64,000 nucleotides of DNA from Apostichopus japonicus. Lineage: Eukaryota; Echinodermata; Holothuroidea; Aspidochirotida; Stichopodidae. Below the pieces are notes generated by a model, which worked only from the letters and a program-made list of their open reading frames with translations, did not search any database and was not told the DNA's origin. Shown piece after piece: positions 21,979 to 32,749 of this stretch (position 1 is its first letter; every line of letters starts with the position of its first letter). Position numbers and translations under genes: made by a program. The stretch is taken from positions 16,444,013 to 16,508,012 of the forward strand of contig NC_092577.1 in assembly GCF_037975245.1 (NCBI RefSeq), read 5' to 3'.

Positions 21979-22830
21979 CTTTTACTCTTTTAGGCCTACA
22001 TGGTGAGCAGTCGAAGTCCGGACTGTTCGGATGCCCTGGTTTCGTAGTTGATTCACTGATTTGGAAAGCTCTCCATGCTTTATGCTGTATCGAATATCAT
22101 AAGTACAGAAGTATAGAAGTACAGTAACCTAATGCTATTTTACTGTAAAAAACAAGAGCTTAGCATAAGAAGAATCAGCGGATATCCCCACAATCAAGAT
22201 AACCATAACGGAACCACTACAATTTGACGACAAATTTTCCAAAAAGGTTGAAACGGACATTGGACTTTGTTAAACCCAATGTCTCGTGTTAATGTTAGGC
22301 CCTATTGGTACGATTTCATTTATGTTAAGAATAAGAGTTAATCTGTGAATAGAAGAAACTTCGATAAAACAGAGAATACATACCTTTCCTCTCGGTTTTA
22401 CAAACGCGTAATAACGAGGCCTTACTTTGATGACAAGTTACCAAGCGAAAGCGATTAACTTTCATACAAATTTCGTTCGAATAATTGTGAAAAGGCTTGA
22501 GATGAGAGTGAAGAGGAATACGTCTTTACAGGAGAGTGAATTATGAGCCTAAACGATGGCGATGATGCTATGCTTTCACTAGTTGTCCGGCCCCTTCAAG
22601 AACAGAATAGTCCAATCGCGAGTGACAATTACATCACATGCTACAATTGAGCCAATGAGACAACGGCGTTATTGTCTATTCTACATACTGTTTAACATAA
22701 TACACAAAAACCGCAAAAGACAAACCAATCGTGGAGAAGAAAATTGTCACGTGCCCATAATAAACCATGGACATAGAATAATAATTGACAAATGAGCAGG
22801 GAAACGTGGGCAAAACTTCCATACAAACAA

Positions 22831-23092
22831 GTTTTGGAGCGTGTGCGAAAAAGGCCTGTGACAACTGTGTTTCAGCCCGATTTGGACATAAATCGGTGAA
22901 AAAGTCATTGAATGAGATCAAATTCTCGAATAAAAAATAGTAACTTTTATTGGCCTATATGATATATGCTTGCTCTGGAAATTCCAGAGGAAAGGAACTT
23001 TGTATGAAGACGCTGACAAATTTTTAAGAGAAGAGAGTCACACTTACTGTTACAATATCTCTATACATGTAATGTATTGAGATAAAAACCAA
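22831..23092 (+). repeat. Dispersed about 265-bp repeat, copy 1
   Basis: High similarity to 58,791-59,058 in the same orientation, starting GTTTTGGAGCGTGT and including TTGGCCTATATGATATATGC and TACAATATCTCTATACAT. Non-coding. The left boundaries of both copies coincide at GTTTTGGAGCG. Confidence 0.85.
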
Positions 23093-23493
23093 ACATTTCA
23101 ATATTGACTGTAGTTTCATCAGACTGTTCATTTCAATGATCCTGAACATATAGGCAACACATTTTTGATGCAAATTTACCTAATATAAAGCATATTTATG
23201 GCACATTCTACCCCTAAAATAATAGCTCCTCTCTATTCATCAGTGTACAAATAAACAGTGAAATATATTGTTTTATCGCTGTTTTCCCACACAGTGATTA
23301 CATTTAGTGACTTTCCTGGGCAGTAGAATTGACAACCATTACAAGGGTTAACATAATGAAATATACAATGAACTTATTACCTTGACTGACTTTTGGTCGA
23401 GTTTTTTTCTCCGACTTGTGATACAACAGCAACAGACACCCCAGCGACATCCATCACCACAGTGTCCCGACAAACGTAACATACACCAGTGCA
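23093..23493. other. Non-coding, nothing recognised
   Basis: AT-rich; no conserved frame. Confidence 0.5.
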
Positions 23494-23530
23494 GTTTTGG
23501 ATCCCGCAGGGCGAGTCACGTAAAAAGCGC
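23494..23530 (+). mobile_element. Solo 3' tail of the Tx1-like LINE (37 bp)
   Basis: Matches the last 37 bases of the LINE (GATCCCGCAGGGCGAGTCAC then GTAAAAAGCGC) with a few substitutions, including the hairpin before the end. This is consistent with an extremely 5'-truncated insertion or an old remnant. No target-site duplication was seen. Confidence 0.65.
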
Positions 23531-23993
23531 AAAATAAAATGCAAAGAGATTTATATTCCCTCTCATAAATTGTTGTATAATTGTCTATACAGTGATCGAA
23601 ATATCTTGTGTCACATTAACATGGATTCCCCAACCCAGGGATCCCTAATTAATGTAGTATGAAGAATTATGATCCAATGAAATACTACGAAAAATACCCC
23701 GCCCTGTACCATTTTCATGCACTAGGAACACTGGCTTATTCGGATATTTTACAATAAGAAATTACGATTACGTTTTAATATAAAAAGTTCAATCTTGGTA
23801 CCGTTGAAATTCTTTAATCGTATCATGTCCTCTGCTCTTCTTCTTTCATACTTGGTGGCTGGTCCTCCTGGAAGTCCGGGAGACCTGTAGAGAGGTGATT
23901 GAAGACGGTTAATTTAGAAGTTTACCTTGTACAACAGCTTTCTACTTTGTGTATTGGTATTATGAATGTCAGTATCTCACCGTACGGTTACAG

Positions 23994-24336
23994 CCCGCGA
24001 GACAGAAGGTCCGCGAGACAGAATTTACACCCATTTCTTTTCATAGTGGATACCGGTGACTTATACGCAAGTGGGCTGGGACGGCTTGCAGTGATTCTAC
24101 GCCTCGACCAGAGGGCTTGCAGGGGGGCATTCGCTCCCAAAACTCGCTCCTCTCCCCCCCCCGTCCCCCCTGCTGTCCCAAATGACAAAATAACTTTTAA
24201 TAATATTGCCCCCTTGTCAATCTCTTTTACCCGCTCTGAAGCGCCTGTCGATGGACCATGCATAGACCATCGGTCTCGCAGACCATGCCTTCGCGGAATT
24301 CCGGTCTCGCGGAAATTCTGTCTCGTGGAATTCCCC
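23994..24336. repeat. MITE-like element with imperfect terminal inverted repeats
   Basis: The left end (about 23,996-24,025) has two CGCGAGACAGA words. The right end (about 24,305-24,336) has the complements TCTGTCTCGTGG and GGTCTCGCGG. Over about 29 bp the ends align with a handful of mismatches. Internal sequence is non-coding with a C-run. No clear target-site duplication. Confidence 0.55.
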
Positions 24337-25118
24337 GACAGTACACTAGAATGTGTCAATTTATCGAGATTATATTGAACACCCATTGGTTTGGCATCGA
24401 AATTTTTTTTTTTTAAATGGACTTTACATGAATATCTTGACAGAATTTCTTTTTGGAACCTCTTCTATGGATTCTTCACATCTCATCACCTAACGGGAAG
24501 GGTGCATTAATCAGATTTACCAGTCATGGACAGTCACCATCCGAATGTTATGTATGCGAATATATTGGCTGAATGTTGCGCGACGCCACACTGAGGTGAA
24601 CCCCATCTCTACAAAACATATGTCTAATCGGTCCCCCTGCATCCGATGGTTGATGGAGTTGGTTGGAATACTCTTCCGGAAAAAGTAACATAGATACCAA
24701 CATCCTAATGTGTTGACAAAAAGTTGACACTGCATTGCCCTCATGTTTAACAAAGCATCACACAACAACTGGCTGATGTGGTAACTGTAAGCGGCTCATC
24801 ATAATAAGGTTTTCAAGCCTATACTATTTGGTAGACATTTTCAGAGATGGGTTAAATTGCATCTAAGACTTGCATTACTTCAGAAGAGCATTTATTAATT
24901 TTTACCAGCAACAGTAGCCAATTGAAGGGGGTTGGACGGCATGTCCTGCCCCCACAGAAATGTGCTGCCTGAGCCCCACCCCTCCCCACCCCGCCCTCCA
25001 ATGGTGCAGTAGCTCATACCATGGCTTTTTTAAAACATTTTTCACATAAGATACTAATATCAATTAAATTATGACTTCAAATGTGAAATAAAAAGTTTAT
25101 TGGTAATGTTTCTGAGAT
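24337..25118. other. Non-coding, nothing recognised
   Basis: No recognisable frame. Short minus-strand open frames at 24,517-24,768 show no known motif. Confidence 0.5.
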
Positions 25119-25328
25119 ATGTTAAATAAAAAACCTTCTGTACAAGTGCAGTATTTTCATACGAAGACTCAGAAGGACCCGGATGACCTTCGACCCGAAA
25201 TTATTGAAGCCCTTTATAGACTAGGCCTGCTGCCCAAGTTTACTATGACCAATATTTTTCATATTCCATTTGTAACTGCAGGAGGAACACATATAGTTTC
25301 GAGTGTATCCACACAATGGACTGTATGA
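25119..25328 (+). other. Unrecognised 69-residue open frame
   Basis: The frame includes RPEIIEALYRLGLLPKFTMT and ends SSVSTQWTV before a stop. The helix-like composition looks protein-like, but I cannot place it. It lies 130 bp left of the TTAA element at 25,462 and could be an exon of a gene or transposon interrupted by it. The start is the first available Met; no splice site is clear. Confidence 0.25.
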
Positions 25329-25461
25329 CCAAGTATGGTCATCACTCACTGATAGGTTCATCCAAATGAAAATGAATGCTATTTGGATTTCTTATCAAAT
25401 ATAAAGAAAATTCATTGATATTTCCGGGAAGGAAATCCCTTTGTTTTTGTTTGTTTTTTAA

Positions 25462-26896
25462 AGGTTTATGGACAGGTAGCAATTTTGCTATGAATGTATT
25501 GCTTATGTATGTCCGAGCATATTCTCAATATAAACTCTTTAAAAATTAGCTCTAGTTTTTGAGATATTAAGGATTAATTACTCAGATCAACGAAAAACAA
25601 ACGCCTGAAAGCACGTTTCTAAAATTTGACTTCTGACACGATGTGACGTAGAATCGAGAAGGGATAAGAGCATGCGTATATGTGAAAACTCCGGATGTTT
25701 ACATTGAGTCATCGAACTGGGTATATATTGTGTATCAATCTATACCCGAAGCACGTAATCGTTACCATTCCGTTCGTTGACAAATTTGTTTTCGTAGGCA
25801 TACATCCATATTCGTTTATTCAAAACGCTGTTTAAAAGAGAATTAATTTGTTTACATTCTAATTTTGTATGATTACATCGTATTCAATTTTATTTTTGGA
25901 AATACTGTTCTAAGTCTTAAGTTTGGAGAGAGTTTTGAGTAAGAATGCCGCGGCGTTGCATAGTAGGAGGTTGCAGTAACACTAAAAGTGGAAATATAAG
26001 CCTACACGTATTTCCAAAGAAAGAACCTACGCGTTCGGCCTGGATACAAAGTGTAAAAAACACCCGAAAAGATTGGTCCGGACCATCGAAAGAGAGTCTT
26101 GTTTGCAGTGCCCATTTTCGCGAGGAATGCTTTGACTTATTAGTTGGACAGTATTATAGTCAGCTTGGATTTACGCCACTAACCCACAGGCGTCTCAAGC
26201 CAGATGCAGTGCCAACTCTTTTCGGTGGAAAAGTTACTGTGGGGCCTAGGACAACTTCTGCTACTAGTACTAGTGTTACAGCAGCTGAAAAACATGATGA
26301 AGCTCCAGGACCTAGTACTAGTAGTAATATTCCAGGTGAAACCCCAAGCCGTAAAGTTGGAGGAGCCTTTCTCAAAAGAGAAAGAAAAAGAGTAAGTTGA
26401 CTTCGGACTTCAACTTTGCAAAATCAGGTCTATGCTACTGTAGGCTTCTAGGGGAACAGTTGCAGAAACCCCAACCTCGGTTAATGTTCTTTGACTGTTT
26501 AAGAATGATAGGGCCTAATTTCCTCTTGGTTCGGAATTTCGTATTCCAAAGAGCCTTCTTCCTCACTTGCTGTCCCCGTTTCGTCGTCCGAAACCTCTGG
26601 ACTGGAAATTTCGGGTTGTTTTGAAGCTTCCATTTTCGAGGTTACCAAGCGAAATCAACGTTAAAAGATAGTGCGCAGAACTTTACATTTAACATACGGT
26701 CTGCGCATCTCGATTCTACGTCACAAAAAATCAATACGTTATGAGGTGGTTATCGATTCTTACGTTTGTGAAGCTCAAAATTTCCCGATTTTTTCACTTT
26801 TTGAAATCGAATTTCAAGGATTTGATGGCATATGTGAAAAGTAGATGTAATTTGCTATTGAATAGAGTAAAGTTGTAGCTACCTGTCCATAAACCT
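25462..26896 (+). mobile_element. Kolobok-like DNA transposon with THAP exon, TTAA target site
   Basis: The left end AGGTTTATGGACAGGTAGC (25,462-25,480) and right end GCTACCTGTCCATAAACCT (26,878-26,896) are perfect 19-bp inverted repeats. Both are flanked by TTAA (25,458-25,461 and 26,897-26,900). A second perfect inverted pair, TGTGACGTAGAATCGAGA, lies subterminally at 25,642-25,659 and 26,708-26,725. Total length 1,435 bp. TTAA duplication together with a THAP-domain transposase is the hallmark of Kolobok. Here only the THAP exon is recognisable and no catalytic domain is present, so the element is probably an internally deleted, non-autonomous copy. Confidence 0.85.
25945..26393 (+). CDS. 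THAP-domain exon of a Kolobok-like element
   Basis: Open frame from an ATG. Residues about 1-90 form a THAP zinc-coordinating DNA-binding domain of the C2CH type: CIVGGC near the start, a conserved Trp in TRSAWIQSV, then VCSAHFREECF with the C-x2-H pair, and the closing AVPTLF box at about residue 89. A Ser/Thr-rich linker follows and ends in a basic KRERKR segment at a GTAAGT donor (26,394). No downstream catalytic exon was found before the right terminus. In its family this domain recognises transposon ends or host promoters. The start is chosen because the THAP fold begins at the first Cys, three residues after the Met. Confidence 0.85.
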
Positions 26897-26900
26897 TTAA

Positions 26901-27727
26901 ATGCCCCTTCAATGACTTCTGATGGCCAATCCTCCAATAATCTTTGGTTCATTATTTTTCTTCCTTTTATGCCACCCCTTCTCCTATGAAGTTTGCGCCG
27001 CCCTTTGAAGAAAATGACAAAAAAAAAATAACCAGCATATGAAAGCATACATGCATGACAACGCAACATATTGCATATAATTGTGTGTTTCTTTCAACTT
27101 AACGGATGCGCCCATGAACTTTTCCTGAGCGGCGTAAACAAGCCTATATTCAAATCCATCATATCTCTCTACTGTTGGAACGGTGCTAGCACGGTTGTTG
27201 GTACCAACTACCAAAAATACCATCGTTGGTTTGCATCCCGAGTACACCTGGATCTCCTGTCGATGAAATGGGAAAGAGATTTTGCCTAAGGACACTAAAG
27301 AACATCAGTCATAGAGTTAACTACATACAACATGTAAATATCCCTCTTCTCAGCAATAACGACTGTTGGAACCTTCTGGTTTTTCTCATCTGCTGTTAAT
27401 ATTACAAATGCATATGTTATACTGTTTCTTGAAATATCTATTTCATTTCCATAATTTGTCGATAGTCGGCTTATATACAATAGTCTATAAGGCACACAAA
27501 GTTCGATATAGGCATTTGTAACCCATAACAATACCGCAAAGCCATTAATAATATATGTTTTCGGGAATCATATGGTGCTTGCTGTTGATGTATGTAAACT
27601 TATTTGTGTGCACCCTGTTCTCTGTTACCACCTTTCTACCTTACACATACTGCGTGACTTTCTCTCGCCTTAACTGAATAAACCTGACACATCCTACTTT
27701 TATTGTTGGAATCATCTTTCCACCGTT
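26901..27727. other. No gene confidently recognised
   Basis: A minus-strand segment at 26,905-27,000 reads KLHRRRGGIKGRKIMNQRLL and could be an exon fragment cut by the TTAA element, but it is unplaced. The rest is non-coding. 27,550-27,720, just before the gag scrap, may be LTR or leader sequence. Confidence 0.3.
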
Positions 27728-27913
27728 ATGGCGTCTACAACAGGTTATGGGCCCAGGAATCGGCTTTTATTTGACGGTGATGAGGAGAAGTATGAACTGT
27801 GGGAGATAAAATTCCTAGGCCACATGCGATTGCAAAAGCTACACAAAGTAATTTTACCGTCGGACGACGAAGTTGATCAAGAGAAGAATGCAGAAGCTTT
27901 CGCGGAACTAGGA
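27728..27913 (+). pseudogene. Ty1/copia-like gag N-terminal fragment
   Basis: From ATG: RLLFDGDEEKYELWEIKFLG then VDQEKNAEAFAEL, the start of the UBN2/DUF4219-type gag of copia-like retroelements. The frame stops after 62 residues, where a long inverted repeat begins. No protease, integrase or reverse transcriptase follows. Broken remnant. Confidence 0.65.
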
Positions 27914-28140
27914 TGAAGTCTGATTAAGATTTTACCGAGACATTACACGAACGGAGGGATTATGTGAGAAACTATGAGCGGCTATTGACTTCAGTTTTTA
28001 AAGGTTGTCATGCTATAGAACACATTATATCAGGGAGGGCTGTAAGATGATGTGAGTAATCTTAATAATAATCGGGAGGGCACGTAATCCCTCCGTTCGT
28101 GTAATGTCTCGGTAAAATCTTAATCAAACTTCATCCTAGG
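27908..28140. repeat. Long inverted repeat, 59-bp arms
   Basis: Left arm 27,908-27,966 starts CTAGGATGAAGTCTGATTAA. Right arm 28,081-28,140 is its reverse complement with two mismatches. The spacer is about 115 bp. A transcript would fold into a long hairpin. It immediately follows the copia-like gag scrap and shares its last codons. Confidence 0.9.
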
Positions 28141-28399
28141 GATTCGTTCAATTTGTCGATTCTACCTCGCCATTCCACTACGGTTTTACGTGAGACTTTA
28201 AAGCAGTGTTCAGAGCATGACAAAAAGACAAACACAGTCATTCAATGTATACCAGCTGTATTGCTTAGAACTTCACAACTAAAACACTGTAGCCCTGCTT
28301 AGGGCACAAAATTAGAAGTTACTTCGTTCGTCTGTTTCAAATTTCAGTTATAATCAGCAAGGGAGATCCATACTACCTATGGAAAAAGCAATCCTGTAC

Positions 28400-29203
28400 T
28401 TATAACCTCTATAGGTACATTTTCCCTTTCAGCAGCAGATACCGCTGCAGACCTTGTGCTATGTGCACTGTATTTCTTTACATCAATCCCACTAGCCTGC
28501 ATAACCTCCCGTAGCCAGCGGGATAAGGTATCTTTCGATGCAGGTCTGTGGGTCTGAGCAAATGTAATAAAAAGTTGTGTTATATTGCCTCTAATATGTT
28601 TTGTTACATTTATATAGTGAACCAGTAACTGATAAACATCTAGTTTTACATCATGCCTATAGGCAGGTAAACAACCTGCAACTGCCTTCTACCAGGCCGT
28701 GATTGTTTTAGAAGATTGGGTATTACAAATACAACCTCATGTTCTTTCAAATGCATATTACGTTGTGCTGTAACTAATGTAACGAGGATAATTAACTTAA
28801 GGGTCAAGTGCTTAAGCGATAACACATCCGTAGGGTATAGCGATCGTAAATACACTAGAACAGTAGAAATTTCCCAAGTCTCTTTGTATCTTGGCTTTGA
28901 CGGTCGAAGTTGAAACACTCCTTTCATGAATCGAGTTACAAGTCTGTGACTTCCCACAGAAATATTGTTATTGTAATCCAACAACGCTGACAAAGCTGAA
29001 CGAGCTGTGTTAATTGTGCTATAGCTTAGATCCAACTTGAATAAATAAGTAAAATATTCTAACACTTGAGTTATAGTTGGGAAAAATGAATCAATTTTTC
29101 TCCGAGCACAGAACTGCACTCACTTTGCATGGTAAGACTGATGCTGTTTTTTGGTTCAGTCTCTCCACGATGCCAACAAAATGCTGGCAGTGTCCTCTGG
29201 AAT
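28400..29203 (-). pseudogene. DIRS-like tyrosine recombinase, C-terminal portion
   Basis: Minus strand. The main open part is 28,646-29,119: VQFCARRKIDSFF, YSTINTARSALSALLDY, LVTRFMKGVFQLRPSKPRYK and LVTAQRNMH, which should hold the first catalytic Arg. Further down, about 28,410-28,500 reads YSAHSTRSAAVSAAERENVP, with the H-x-x-R catalytic pair. The terminal Tyr segment is not recognisable. N-terminally there are in-frame stops within KKQHQSYHAK-stop-VQFC and just before. Together with 34,084-34,240 it forms one gene interrupted by the full-length LINE. This type of recombinase integrates DIRS/Ngaro retroelements as circular DNA. Confidence 0.75.
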
Positions 29204-29336
29204 GTGCTTTTTACGTGACCCGCCATGCGGGATACAAAACGTCACGGCCAAACGGCACTACCGAACCATCCCAAAAAACATGCGCCCGCCGACCTGCAGA
29301 GACAAAACGCCCAACCCCCCCCCCCCACTGAAACAT

Positions 29337-32300
29337 TCAAAAACGTACAGAAGGACGACCCGCACGCAGCGAAACGAAAAACCCCTCCCCAGCACACCAG
29401 CGTCCAAAAAAGGCAGCCCCAGATAAACGGCGAAAATCGCCTTCAATCTGAAGGCGAATGTCGGACTTCACCGACTCCAGGACTGCCTGCCAACTGGCAA
29501 ATTTCCCCCTAAAAACCAAATTACACCTATTCCGCCAAACATGTTTTTTTACAATAGAGCAAACAAAAATGATGCGGTGCAACACAGCTACCGAACAAAC
29601 TGGAGGGTCTACCCCATATAAAATAAAGCCCTGCCCTACCGACCATGAACGGTCTCCCGTAACACGGTCGGTCCAGGTCTGGAACCACTCCCATAAGTTT
29701 ACTACAAAGTAACAATGCCAAAAAACATGAGCAGTACTCTCTAAGCTGTCACAGCCGGTCCTAGGGCACAGTCCATCACCCAATCGCCAATGATATCTTT
29801 TTAGGTTGGTCACCAAGGCACCGTGTGCAACTCTCCATGCGAGATCACGGAGCCTGTAACCATTCAGCTTTGAATGCACCGAACGCCATACTTCGGCAGA
29901 ATGACGTCCCTGCACAAAAGTTGCATTCAAGGCCTTATCCCTCAACGAACTGTGAACGAGGGCCGGCTGTGACAGGTCAACAGGGGGCAACTCAATCAGA
30001 GCGGAGCAGATGACACGCACCACCCTGTTTGGAGTACTACTATGCGGTTCTCTGTTGCTAAACAGCGCCGGGACCCATCGACGCAGGTGCAAACCGCCCC
30101 AAAAACGTACAAAATATGAACAAGGCAACCCTGGGTCAGTTACCGCTACAAACAACTGCTTAAATAACAAAAAGGTCAATTTACTTCCCAGATGAACCAC
30201 CCCTAGTCCCCCCTTCTCCAGTTTTTGGTACAATACCGCCCTCTTGACAAGCTCTGTACCACCGGACCATATGAATGAAAAAATCGCCCTCTCCAACCGT
30301 ACCAGGACGCGACGCGGAATAGGGTACACCGCGCCAGGGTACCACAAGATGGGCGAAACGAAACGATTAATAACAGTGACTTTCCCCAAGATCGAAAGCC
30401 AGCGGGTGCCAAAGGTTTCGAGTCTGCTCTGAAATACCTCAGCCCTCTCGTTCCAGGTGACATCACAAGGTGCATCGTAGCCGAACCATATACCATTAAT
30501 TTTGATATTCTGATCCGACCACGACGCACCGAATGGTAAGTTTCTGTATCTCCAGCTACCAAGACGAAGGCCCTTTGTCTTTTCTGGATTCAACTTCGCC
30601 CCGGTAGCTCTCTCAAAAATAGATAGATCCTGCGAGAGTGCGCGAAAGGAGCCGAGACTCGAAACAATACATGTCACGTCATCTGCATATTGAGCGCATT
30701 TCACTTTGGCACCCCCTGGCACAACGAATGGAACAAGTTTGGAGTCCCTTTCCAAAAGACGAGAGAGGGACTCGCTAAACAAAACATAAAGTAATGGAGA
30801 CAGAGGGCACCCCTGGCGCACCCCCCTCTCTACGTTAAAAACCTCCGAACAAAACCCATTTACGATAACAGAACTGAAACTTTGTTCATACAAAACAGAA
30901 ATCCATTTACGAAAATTTGGGTGCAACTGAAACGTCTCCAATACATTCATTAAAAAACCGCGATCCACCATGTCAAAGGCCTTCTGCTGGTCTAGAGACA
31001 CCAATGCACATGGCAGATCACGCTCAATAACAAAGTCGGTCAAGTCGCGCATCAACCACAAGTTCTGCTGGATGCAATGACCCTTCACTGCACAAGTCTG
31101 GAGATCACCAACAAGATGTGGCATAGCCAGTGCAAGGCGGTTGCACAAGGCCTTAGCCAGCAACTTGTAGTCCACATTTAACAAGGTGATCGGACGCTTG
31201 TTATGGGGATCCAAGGGGTCCCCAGACTTTGGCAGCAAAGTAATCATGCCCAGACGTTGACTTTCGTTTAACAGTCCGTTTTGGAAGGCGTCTTCGAAGA
31301 CGGCTCTGATGTCGGGTCCTATTATTGCCCAGAAGGTTCGGTAGAACTCCCTCGGAAGCCCGTCCGAACCCGGGGACTTGCCATTCTTCATCTTCGAAAG
31401 CGCCTTCCAAAGCTCAACAGTGGTTATTTCGCCCCCCAAAATATCATTGACATCGTGGGGAACGGTTTTTGAGATTCCCCTCAATAAATCGGCCTGTGCC
31501 GACAAGTCGACATTGCCACGCGTAAACAAACTCGAATAGTACTCTTTATATACGCGGACAATGCCGTGAGGGTCACTAACCACGGTCCCATCAGTAGCGC
31601 GTACAGACGGGACGCGTCTGTCACCTGCCGATGAGCTAACGGACTGGTAAAACCTCAGTGAAGGGCGCTCCTCGGCTTCCACCGCTTCGACACGGGCCCT
31701 GACGCGGGCACCGTGGTACTTTTCATCGAGATAAGTCTGCAAAGCGATGACAGCCGAAGGGTCGCCAAACTTCACCTCCGCGCACAGCTTGGAGAATTTT
31801 TCTCTTCGACGCCGTGCGCGGGTCACGCAATACTGAATTGCGTAGCGTTTGATGCGCAACTTGACATCATCCCACCATTGGGATGTAGAAGCAAAGGCCG
31901 GCTTCAATGTTTGCCATCCTTTGTACCTGGTCTCGAAACCCTGGCGGAACTCTGCCTCGCCAAGAATCCGACAGTTAAGCTTCCATAGGCCCCGCCCGAT
32001 GGGGAAAATGGAAGGCAAAACAAAACGTGCTACTACAGTGTCATGGTCAGAGAGCGGACAGCTGAGCGTCTCGCAACCCGAAAATGTAAAACTTACGGGC
32101 GCATACACTCGATCTATCCTGGAGGCATCTTCTCCGTTAGGCCTCACCCACGTATACACCGTACTACACGGGTGCATATGCCTCCAGACATCGGCTAAAA
32201 GGTGTGCCGAAGTGAATCTGTCCAATTCTGTCATCCCAGCGTCGGGACTTGCAGACACAGAAGTTCCGAGTCTGTCAAGACCCGAGTCTGGGACACAGTT

Positions 32301-32729
32301 AAAGTCTCCGACCATGACACACGGCGCACTACCAGGAACAAAGGAAGGCAGCGTGTTAAAAAAATCTCGTCTAGCAGAAGGCCGATTGGGAGCATACACA
32401 TTGCAAATGGCGATGTTACCCTGTGGATACTTGAATAGAATGCAAACCAATCGGCCCTCGTGATCCGTCTCCACCCTAGTGGCACAACCCGCCTGACGAG
32501 CTGACAGAAGGATGACAGTGCCACAGGATGAAGACGAACCAAACGAAGCATGCAGCTCACCACCCCACTCATAAGCCCATAGAGGGACATCTTCTTCCAA
32601 AATATGTGTTTCTTGCAGGCAAACGCAGTCGACCTCCATTGATTTACAATATTGGAAAATGCGACTGCGCTTGCGATGATCCCTCATGCCATTCACGTTC
32701 AAAGTGGCAACTGAGAATGTATGGGCCAT
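29337..32729 (-). CDS. LINE ORF2: APE-type endonuclease and reverse transcriptase
   Basis: About 1,130 residues from the ATG at 32,729. An upstream in-frame TTG exists but is not a likely start. Residues 1-235 form an APE-type endonuclease: LNVNGMR, the catalytic QETH, GDFN near residue 143, and SDHD near 227. Reverse transcriptase spans about 400-700: NGKSPGSDGLPREFYR, DQQKAFD with a catalytic Asp near 585, RGVRQGCPLSPLLYVLF, and the QYADD active site near 681. The C-terminal region ends with a Cys/His cluster, CPRTGCDSLESTAHVFWHC. Expected role: nicks the target and primes cDNA from the LINE 3' end. It starts 20 bp after the ORF1 stop, so translation probably involves reinitiation. No stops or frameshifts. 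It may also mobilise the ORF1-only family. Confidence 0.95.
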   Translation of the reverse strand: MAHTFSVATLNVNGMRDHRKRSRIFQYCKSMEVDCVCLQETHILEEDVPLWAYEWGGELHASFGSSSSCGTVILLSARQAGCATRVETDHEGRLVCILFKYPQGNIAICNVYAPNRPSARRDFFNTLPSFVPGSAPCVMVGDFNCVPDSGLDRLGTSVSASPDAGMTELDRFTSAHLLADVWRHMHPCSTVYTWVRPNGEDASRIDRVYAPVSFTFSGCETLSCPLSDHDTVVARFVLPSIFPIGRGLWKLNCRILGEAEFRQGFETRYKGWQTLKPAFASTSQWWDDVKLRIKRYAIQYCVTRARRRREKFSKLCAEVKFGDPSAVIALQTYLDEKYHGARVRARVEAVEAEERPSLRFYQSVSSSAGDRRVPSVRATDGTVVSDPHGIVRVYKEYYSSLFTRGNVDLSAQADLLRGISKTVPHDVNDILGGEITTVELWKALSKMKNGKSPGSDGLPREFYRTFWAIIGPDIRAVFEDAFQNGLLNESQRLGMITLLPKSGDPLDPHNKRPITLLNVDYKLLAKALCNRLALAMPHLVGDLQTCAVKGHCIQQNLWLMRDLTDFVIERDLPCALVSLDQQKAFDMVDRGFLMNVLETFQLHPNFRKWISVLYEQSFSSVIVNGFCSEVFNVERGVRQGCPLSPLLYVLFSESLSRLLERDSKLVPFVVPGGAKVKCAQYADDVTCIVSSLGSFRALSQDLSIFERATGAKLNPEKTKGLRLGSWRYRNLPFGASWSDQNIKINGIWFGYDAPCDVTWNERAEVFQSRLETFGTRWLSILGKVTVINRFVSPILWYPGAVYPIPRRVLVRLERAIFSFIWSGGTELVKRAVLYQKLEKGGLGVVHLGSKLTFLLFKQLFVAVTDPGLPCSYFVRFWGGLHLRRWVPALFSNREPHSSTPNRVVRVICSALIELPPVDLSQPALVHSSLRDKALNATFVQGRHSAEVWRSVHSKLNGYRLRDLAWRVAHGALVTNLKRYHWRLGDGLCPRTGCDSLESTAHVFWHCYFVVNLWEWFQTWTDRVTGDRSWSVGQGFILYGVDPPVCSVAVLHRIIFVCSIVKKHVWRNRCNLVFRGKFASWQAVLESVKSDIRLQIEGDFRRLSGAAFFGRWCAGEGFFVSLRAGRPSVRF

Positions 32730-32749
32730 GAGAGGGCAATGGGGCAAAA

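Larger units (their letters stand above)
21514..22830. other. Non-coding, with two hairpins
   Basis: No gene recognised. Contains the hairpins at 21,773-21,800 and 21,950-21,978. Short open frames have no recognisable content. Confidence 0.5.

Noticed and set aside
26984-27295. 103-codon minus-strand frame next to the THAP element
   Set aside because: Could hold exon-like text, but has no recognisable domain or partner exons; left unannotated as a gene.
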